27,742 nt of DNA from Mucilaginibacter sp. UBA4741 (lineage in GTDB: Bacteria > Bacteroidota > Bacteroidia > Sphingobacteriales > Sphingobacteriaceae): NCBI GenBank assembly GCA_002403905.1, contig DHIR01000261.1, positions 1-27,742 of the forward strand. The letters are read 5' to 3'. How positions within the stretch are numbered: the stretch's first letter is position 1; each line of letters starts with the position of its first letter. The position numbers and the translations under genes were made by a program. This document shows, piece after piece, positions 22,483 to 27,742 of this stretch. Under the pieces are notes generated by a model. That model searched no databases. It saw only the letters and a program-made list of their open reading frames with translations, and was not told where the DNA came from.

Positions 22483-23160
22483 ATGGAACATGTATTGGAT
22501 AACCCAGCCTACAATGCTTTGGCTACGGGCAACAAACAGCTGGCTAAAGGTAATGAACAAATTAAATATTTTGATAAAGAAGTTTCGCCGTTTATAGGTT
22601 TTAAAGAATATCAGCAGGATAGCTTTCAGCAACTTTATGATCTCATCCCTCATAATGGTCCGGTTGGTTTTGTATCGCCCATCGAAGTAGAAATACCCGC
22701 TATCTGGAACGTTTTAAACGCTATAAAATGTTTGCAAATGGTATATACCGGCGATGCTATACCTACCGATATGTCGATAGATCTGCTTCCACTAACAGAC
22801 GAGCATATACCTCAAATGATGGAGCTTACTAAGCTTACCAACCCAGGTCCGTTTGCTCCACGTACCATAGATTTTGGATTTTACTATGGAGTTTTTGATG
22901 GCGATAAACTAGTAGCCATGGCGGGGCAGCGTATGCACCCATCCCCTTATGCCGAGGTTAGCGCGGTTTGCACGCATCCTGATTACATTGGGAAAGGGTA
23001 TGCAAAAGCATTATTGCAATTCCACATTAACCGCATAAAAGCGGCAGGTAATATCCCGTTTTTACATGTACGGACGGATAACGAACGTGCCATTAAGGTT
23101 TATGAAACGATGGGGTTTGAAATCCGCCGGGAGATCTGCTTTTATATCATGAAAAAATAA
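22483..23160 (+). CDS. GNAT-family N-acetyltransferase
   Basis: A 225-residue cytoplasmic acetyltransferase of the GNAT superfamily (FR47-like C-terminal half). The acetyl-CoA binding block is VCTHPDYIGKGYAKALL (R/Q-x-x-G-x-G/A replaced by I-G-K-G-Y-A), followed by FLHVRTDNERAIKVYETMGF, the standard beta5-alpha4 region. The N-terminal 100 residues (DNPAYNALATGNKQLAKGNE, KYFDKEVSPFIGF) form the domain typical of this subfamily, which adjusts substrate choice; the substrate is unknown. The ATG at 22483 is chosen over a TTG at 22474 because the family begins here and a promoter box overlaps the TTG. A transcript end for it was not identified on this strand. Confidence 0.9.
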   Translation: MEHVLDNPAYNALATGNKQLAKGNEQIKYFDKEVSPFIGFKEYQQDSFQQLYDLIPHNGPVGFVSPIEVEIPAIWNVLNAIKCLQMVYTGDAIPTDMSIDLLPLTDEHIPQMMELTKLTNPGPFAPRTIDFGFYYGVFDGDKLVAMAGQRMHPSPYAEVSAVCTHPDYIGKGYAKALLQFHINRIKAAGNIPFLHVRTDNERAIKVYETMGFEIRREICFYIMKK

Positions 23161-23163
23161 AAA

Positions 23164-23188
23164 AGGGAGCATCTATATGATACTCCCT
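23164..23188 (-). terminator. Terminator for the minus-strand glycan gene
   Basis: AGGGAG (23164-23169) and CTCCCT (23183-23188) pair, extended by three more pairs after one mismatch. Read on the minus strand the hairpin is followed by a run of T (complement of the A-rich 23150-23164). It lies 23 nt past the stop of the 23212-25398 gene. It could also weakly act for the plus-strand GNAT gene. Confidence 0.75.
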
Positions 23189-23211
23189 AAATAATATTTG
23201 ATCCTTTATAA

Positions 23212-25398
23212 TTACCAACTCAGACTAACATGTATGCCATCGGGGCTGTTATCATAACCCAAATACAACGTGTTTGACGATGCATCCCATGATGATTGGA
23301 AATTGGTAATGGTTTGGCCTGTACTATCTGTAATAGTAATGTTTTTGGCTTGAGCCGGTAATAACACACGCATGCTATTTACTGTATTGATAGGGCTTTT
23401 GGCTACAAAGCTATATAGTTTAGCAGCTACTTTCTCATCGTACACTCTTGAGGCTGATGCCAATACTTGAGGCTTAGCTTTATTTACCACCCGTTTAACA
23501 TCATATAAATAAGATTGCTCGCCGGGGTTTACTACCTTTTCTGCAAGCACCGGCAATTTAGGGTCGAACAGGTCAATAACAGGGCCTTTAACGGTGTATG
23601 GTTTGGTGTCCTCATTCTCGTTAAGTACTGCTATGATATCATAAGGGCCGCGCTCTAAATACAAACTGTTTTTAAATACCAGCTTGCCTGCTTTGCTATC
23701 GGTTTCATAAGCTTCTTTAACGGTATTAAGATACTTGCCATCGTTATTAGCTTGCATTACAAAGTCTTTAGGGTTTTCTCTTATCACGTAAGCCGTTCCC
23801 AAGCCAACTTTGAATTTTTGCTTGCCGCTAGATGGGTCTATACCCAATAGTTTAAACAGGTGTTGTGATGGGGCAGTAAAACTATTGCCTTTGGTGTTCC
23901 ACCATTCCATAACAGATTGGTAAGGGTCATCATCCTTGCCACAATAGATCAGCACACCACCTTTTTTAACCCAGGCCGCCAATTGCTCATGCACCAATGC
24001 CGAGATTGGTTTCATGTTCGAATAGCTCATCACCAAAACCTTAATATCCTTTAAAGTTGCGGCATAGCCCAAGTTCTCCATGTGTACGGTTTGTACCGGT
24101 ACACCACGTTTTACCAATGGCATGGTTTGACCATAAAATATAGAAAATTGAGGGTCCTCAAAACCATTATGGGTTGGAAAACGCTGAAACATTAACGAGT
24201 TGCTCATCAACACCCCAATACCATTTACGCCGGATACTTTGTTTGCAGATTCGGGGATACTGTTTAACGAGTTAACCATGATCTGCATCTGTGTAGAATA
24301 GTATTTAGGAATATAAACGCTCGAATCGCTGTTAGCTAACTTGTATTTGCCGGTATAAATACGTTCCGGCCATGGCATCACCTCATAATTAGCAACTACA
24401 GGGTATAATAGTTTTGCGCTAAAAGTAGCCTGGTAATTACGTTTATAATCTGCCCAATCGCGATGAGCATCTTCTATAGGGTCTGTTAAAAAGAAAAGTT
24501 TACGTTTGGTAGGGGCGGTCATGGATACCATTGAGCCGTACTCTAAAAACGCGTTCTCAAAAACACGTTCTTTACGATTACCATTAAAATAAGTAGCCTC
24601 GCGCGAGGTACCTGTCCAAACCTGGGCTATATAGCCGTCAATACCCGGTAATGATGCCAAACTAGCCTCAGGGCTTACAATGCGCCATGACGAATAGTTA
24701 ACCAACGAGTGTGTTGCTATGTATATTTTAATACTGATGCCTTTGCTTTTAGCATAGTCCTTTGCGTAATCTGATACCTGTTTAATGGCATTGTAATACA
24801 GTTGGTATTTAAGCTTGCTTGATAGGTAGGTGTTTTCTGCGCTTTCATCCTGTGGTTTCCACGGGAAGCCATAAAACTTTTGCCACTCCTCTTTAAACGG
24901 TACGCTATAACCTCCGCGTGCCCAAAACTCGGGCTCCTCTAAAAAAATCTCTTTAATACCAACATCAATAACCCGTTTCATTACGGCTTTTTTCATGTAT
25001 TCAATAAAAACATCGGTTGGTACAACGTAGGGAATGTTGCGCCCGTGCATAATAGGTTTGCCATTTTGCTCAACCTGCGCCAGGTCCAGGTGGTTTTTGC
25101 CATCCCATTTGCCTAAAAAGAAATCATCATAACTACCCCAGGCAATGCCCGTCATAAAAGCGGTTTGGTAACCGTGATCACGCCATGATTGTACACGCTG
25201 CTCAAATGTCATATTCGGGCGGTCATTAGTGCCATAAACTATGGCGATGTCTGACCGTACATCAATTTGCGGAATCCAAGGGCTGCCGGTTTGGAAGGTT
25301 GTTTTTTGTGGCATTTCTGTCGTTGCTGGTTTTACCTGTGCTAGAGCCGCGAATGATGCAGTGGCTATAAAACCAAAAAAGAGTATAGTTTTCTTCAT
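23212..25398 (-). CDS. Secreted TIM-barrel/GATase-like protein, probable glycoside hydrolase of unassigned family
   Basis: A 728-residue exported protein. I start at the ATG at 25398 because it begins a good signal peptide (MKKTILFFGFIATASFAALA); the frame is open 35 codons further up but that part looks untranslated. Residues about 30-370 read as a TIM barrel: IKEIFLEEPEFWARGG (E154, E155, E157) resembles the acid/base strand of GH-A enzymes such as GH42, and ANYEVMPWPERIY (E339) is a second candidate site. Residues about 390-510 resemble the GATase-like middle domain of GH42 (LVMSYSNMKPISALVHEQLA, WVKKGGVLIYCG). Residues about 560-728 form beta domains. I cannot name a CAZy family. It follows a GH144-like gene by 179 bp, so a beta-glucan role is plausible. 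Confidence 0.65.
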   Translation of the reverse strand: MKKTILFFGFIATASFAALAQVKPATTEMPQKTTFQTGSPWIPQIDVRSDIAIVYGTNDRPNMTFEQRVQSWRDHGYQTAFMTGIAWGSYDDFFLGKWDGKNHLDLAQVEQNGKPIMHGRNIPYVVPTDVFIEYMKKAVMKRVIDVGIKEIFLEEPEFWARGGYSVPFKEEWQKFYGFPWKPQDESAENTYLSSKLKYQLYYNAIKQVSDYAKDYAKSKGISIKIYIATHSLVNYSSWRIVSPEASLASLPGIDGYIAQVWTGTSREATYFNGNRKERVFENAFLEYGSMVSMTAPTKRKLFFLTDPIEDAHRDWADYKRNYQATFSAKLLYPVVANYEVMPWPERIYTGKYKLANSDSSVYIPKYYSTQMQIMVNSLNSIPESANKVSGVNGIGVLMSNSLMFQRFPTHNGFEDPQFSIFYGQTMPLVKRGVPVQTVHMENLGYAATLKDIKVLVMSYSNMKPISALVHEQLAAWVKKGGVLIYCGKDDDPYQSVMEWWNTKGNSFTAPSQHLFKLLGIDPSSGKQKFKVGLGTAYVIRENPKDFVMQANNDGKYLNTVKEAYETDSKAGKLVFKNSLYLERGPYDIIAVLNENEDTKPYTVKGPVIDLFDPKLPVLAEKVVNPGEQSYLYDVKRVVNKAKPQVLASASRVYDEKVAAKLYSFVAKSPINTVNSMRVLLPAQAKNITITDSTGQTITNFQSSWDASSNTLYLGYDNSPDGIHVSLSW

Positions 25399-25577
25399 AA
25401 AATTACGTTTGGCGGATACCTGTTTGCAAAGTGCAATACGCAGATTACAAATACATATCCAATACAGTAAGGGGTTTATAATTCTTCTGAAGCAAGGTAG
25501 CAATTTTTGCTATGCCTGTTTATTTGCGACATGTTTTTTACAGAGAGTTTAATAACCTAAGCTTACAAATATGATCT
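25399..25577. other. Spacer between the two minus-strand glycan genes
   Basis: This AT-rich 179-bp spacer has no clear TAnnTTTG box, hairpin or open frame starting with a good ATG. The two genes may be co-transcribed through it. Confidence 0.4.
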
Positions 25578-26909
25578 CTATAAAAAGGGTGTAGTAAAGC
25601 CTAATCTTTTCAGCCCTTTTTTCACATCCGGATTGCTCATAAATAATTTCCAAAGCAGGCCGCTTCGGTAATTCTCTATCATTACAATTATTGGCCCCTG
25701 ATCAATCGCTAAATATGATTTTGCATACCAGTCATGTTGTTCGCTAAAGGCATCTACAAATCCATATTCGCCCCAAATTTGCGGGCCCAGATCTTCATAA
25801 AAATGCCTCAATGCCTGCATGGAATATTGTGGAGCATACGGAAAAGCCGATAAAGCTGCGGTTGGTGTAATTACCCCCAGGTCATTAGTAGGCGAGTGCC
25901 CCGAATAACCTTTCCAGCTATCGCTGGCGGTTAATCCCCAGCAATTATCGCCATAGCCTTTATACTTTAACGGGTTCTCAATGCAATACCGGCGGTTAAT
26001 TAATGTATGGTTAATAGCCTGTTGCCAATAATCTGCATATTGGTCTTTTAGCCCTTTTGGATTTAGGCCCATAAATGAATATTGTGCCCAAAATAAAGGC
26101 CCGCCATAATCAGGCCCCAATGGCAGAGTTAGATTATTATAATAGGTTTTACCGTTGATAAACGTATTGCTTTTAGACCACCCTTCGGTATAGACCGATT
26201 TGCCAATAGCGTGCGTATTCGATGATGCCGCCATAACATAAGTGATAAGGCATTCATTCCAGCCCTTTATAGGCATGTTCATATCCCAATTATAATCAGG
26301 GCTCCAATGCCAGTATAATACGTTTTGGTTACGAGTGAACCAGTCCCACTCAACACCATCCCATAACTGCTGTATTTTAACACGCAGTTTCTTTTCGACC
26401 GGGTTGTTAGCTTTATAGTATTGCTGCGCGGTTAATAACCCCTGGAAAAGATAGGAGGTTTCAACAATATCGGCTCCGTCGTCTTTTTTGCTAAAAGGGA
26501 TGACCTTACCCGTTTCGCCATTTAACCAATGCGAGTAAGCTCCATGAAATCTATCAGCTTTTAATAAAAAGTCTACAATTTTAAGGGTATGAGCCGCAGC
26601 TTCCTTGCGGGATATGAATTTGCGGTCCGCAGCAACAATAGTAGCCATAATTCCAAAACCGGTTCCACCACTGGTTACCACATTGTTTATTGGCAATGGA
26701 TTAAGGTGGCTGCGCTCGCGGGCCATGCCGCTTGTTGGGTGCGCGTAGTCCCAGAAATATCTAAAGGTTTGTTTTTGTACCAGGTCAAGCAATTGATTAT
26801 CGGTTAAATGCTTTTTGATGGTTAGGTCAGCCTCAATAGGGGTTTGGGCATGTGTAGAGCCAATCACCAAACACGTAAAACCAAGCAACAATAACTTTTT
26901 TATATCCAT
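25578..26909 (-). CDS. GH144-like beta-1,2-glucanase (glycoamylase-type fold)
   Basis: A 443-residue secreted enzyme with signal peptide MDIKKLLLLGFTCLVIGSTHA. It matches the PF10091 'glycoamylase' (alpha/alpha)6 family: QTFRYFWDYAHPTSGMARER (residues about 47-66), TSGGTGFGIMATIVAADRKF, GPLFWAQYSFMGLNPKGL, DNCWGLTASDSWKGYSGHSP and DQGPIIVMIENYRSGLLWKL. Characterised members in Bacteroidota (for example from Chitinophaga pinensis) are GH144 enzymes that cut beta-1,2-glucan, giving sophoro-oligosaccharides or sophorose. I transfer that activity by family only; endo or exo mode is not decided. Length is typical. It lies between the TIM-barrel protein and a divergent SGNH hydrolase. A near-consensus box TAAATTTC lies 4 nt before its ATG on the minus strand. 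Confidence 0.85.
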   Translation of the reverse strand: MDIKKLLLLGFTCLVIGSTHAQTPIEADLTIKKHLTDNQLLDLVQKQTFRYFWDYAHPTSGMARERSHLNPLPINNVVTSGGTGFGIMATIVAADRKFISRKEAAAHTLKIVDFLLKADRFHGAYSHWLNGETGKVIPFSKKDDGADIVETSYLFQGLLTAQQYYKANNPVEKKLRVKIQQLWDGVEWDWFTRNQNVLYWHWSPDYNWDMNMPIKGWNECLITYVMAASSNTHAIGKSVYTEGWSKSNTFINGKTYYNNLTLPLGPDYGGPLFWAQYSFMGLNPKGLKDQYADYWQQAINHTLINRRYCIENPLKYKGYGDNCWGLTASDSWKGYSGHSPTNDLGVITPTAALSAFPYAPQYSMQALRHFYEDLGPQIWGEYGFVDAFSEQHDWYAKSYLAIDQGPIIVMIENYRSGLLWKLFMSNPDVKKGLKRLGFTTPFL

Positions 26910-26913
26910 TTGC

Positions 26914-26921
26914 GAAATTTA
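26914..26921 (-). promoter_or_regulatory. Near-consensus -7 box before the GH144-like gene
   Basis: On the minus strand TAAATTTC (one mismatch to TAnnTTTG) ends 4 nt before the ATG, with TTG about 23 nt upstream of it as a possible -33 element. Again almost no leader would remain. Confidence 0.35.
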
Positions 26922-27007
26922 TAAGTTATCACTGGTATATGCAAGTTATGCCATTGTACTAACCAACTGTTTTTACATATTTGTAATAACCATTTAATAT
27001 AAGCCCG

Positions 27008-27700
27008 GTGAAAAATACTTTTAAAATAAGCATAGCTGTTTGTACACTCTTGGTGTGTTTTCAAATCAACATAACTTTTGCGCAAAGCAGGTTAGTTAAT
27101 AATTTGGCTGCAGGTAAGCATCAAACTTTGGTAATTTATGGCACCAGCCTAACTGCAGCGGCTGGCGGCCGTGCCTGGGTCGACTCCGTTAACCACGCTT
27201 TAAATAATAAATATCATGGTTTGTTAACTACCATTAACTCGGCCAAAAGTGGCATGTGGTCTACCTGGGGAGTGCAGAACCTGGAGGACAGTGTTATTAA
27301 AAAAGCGCCCGATGCAATATTAATGGAGTTTAGTATGAACGATGCTTTTTTAAATTATAAAACCAGCGTTGAACTGGCGCGACTAAATTTAAATTATATT
27401 ATAGATCGTATTAAGATATATAATCCTGATTGCGAGGTTATTTTGCAGGTTATGGATATACCATTAAATGTACATGCCCAACAACGCCCCGACTTGTTAA
27501 AATATTACCAAATGTACAGGGATGTTGCTAAAGCGAGAGGGTTGTTATTGATAGATCATTATCCGCATTGGAAAAAACTATTGGACCAAGGACAGGACGC
27601 CTATTTAAAAGCTGTACCTGATGGTATCCATCCGGGTGTTGAAAGCTCTAAAAATATGATAGCCCCTTACGTGGTGAAACGACTGGAAGGTAACGATTAG
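27008..27700 (+). CDS. Secreted SGNH/GDSL-type hydrolase
   Basis: A 230-residue exported esterase/lipase-like enzyme. Start is GTG at 27008, chosen because it opens a signal peptide (ISIAVCTLLVCFQINITFAQ). Block I is VIYGTSLTAAAGG, with the nucleophile serine in GTS instead of GDS. Block III is MEFSMNDAF (N of the oxyanion hole) and block V is DGIHPG with the Asp and His of the triad. In glycan loci such enzymes often remove acetyl or other acyl groups from carbohydrate. It is divergent from the GH144-like gene with a 98-bp gap, supporting a role in the same process (inference). Length is normal for a single-domain SGNH enzyme. Confidence 0.88.
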   Translation: MKNTFKISIAVCTLLVCFQINITFAQSRLVNNLAAGKHQTLVIYGTSLTAAAGGRAWVDSVNHALNNKYHGLLTTINSAKSGMWSTWGVQNLEDSVIKKAPDAILMEFSMNDAFLNYKTSVELARLNLNYIIDRIKIYNPDCEVILQVMDIPLNVHAQQRPDLLKYYQMYRDVAKARGLLLIDHYPHWKKLLDQGQDAYLKAVPDGIHPGVESSKNMIAPYVVKRLEGND

Positions 27701-27742
27701 GATAGATAATTGACAGATTAGCGTTAATGTGTATCTTGCTTC

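Noticed and set aside
23212..25503. Upstream start giving a 763-residue protein
   Set aside because: The extra 35 residues would hide a good signal peptide that begins at the ATG at 25398.

Overview
The window looks like a chromosomal segment of a Bacteroidota bacterium, most likely Sphingobacteriaceae (Mucilaginibacter or Pedobacter type). Pointers are a C-terminal type IX secretion (CHU_C) domain on a PKD-repeat protein, GH95 and GH144-type glycan hydrolases with signal peptides, LytS/LytTR signalling, paired DUF1501/DUF1800 genes, TAnnTTTG promoter boxes and dispersed palindromic intergenic repeats. The genus is inferred from gene content only.

Layout. 1-219 is the tail of a large surface protein. 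391-2865 is a GH95 alpha-L-fucosidase. A minus-strand group follows (3047-7182): one DUF1501 gene and two tandem DUF1800 paralogues whose spacers are also duplicated. aat (N-end-rule leucyl/phenylalanyl transferase) is divergent at 7276-7905. Next come a 944-aa type IX cargo protein (8232-11066), a LytS-type sensor kinase with its LytTR regulator (11115-12999), a non-coding stretch holding a 42-bp minisatellite (13039-13181), and a receiver-only regulator (13489-13866).

The most unusual part is the tightly packed plus-strand operon 13998-20644. It encodes a PqqD-like small protein, a CarB-type ATP-grasp ligase, a fold-type III PLP decarboxylase, a urea-transporter/M23-peptidase fusion, an outer-membrane beta-barrel with TPR, and a TPR protein. 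The last five genes are joined by very short gaps or overlaps. The N-terminus of the decarboxylase, if read from its GTG start, carries a YxxPxI segment resembling the leader motif that PqqD-family RRE domains bind in lasso-type RiPP precursors. No separate precursor peptide is visible. Ligase plus decarboxylase recalls the BtrJ/BtrK pair of butirosin biosynthesis, which act on a carrier-bound amino acid. I infer an uncharacterised system that makes or modifies an amino-acid-derived product and has its own path through inner membrane, peptidoglycan and outer membrane.

After the operon come a lipoprotein with three PepSY-like repeats, a small membrane protein, a convergent small lipoprotein and a GNAT acetyltransferase. 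A secreted glycan-degradation group closes the window: a TIM-barrel/GATase-like protein of unassigned family, a GH144-like beta-1,2-glucanase and an SGNH hydrolase. No tRNA, rRNA, CRISPR array, transposase or integrase was seen.
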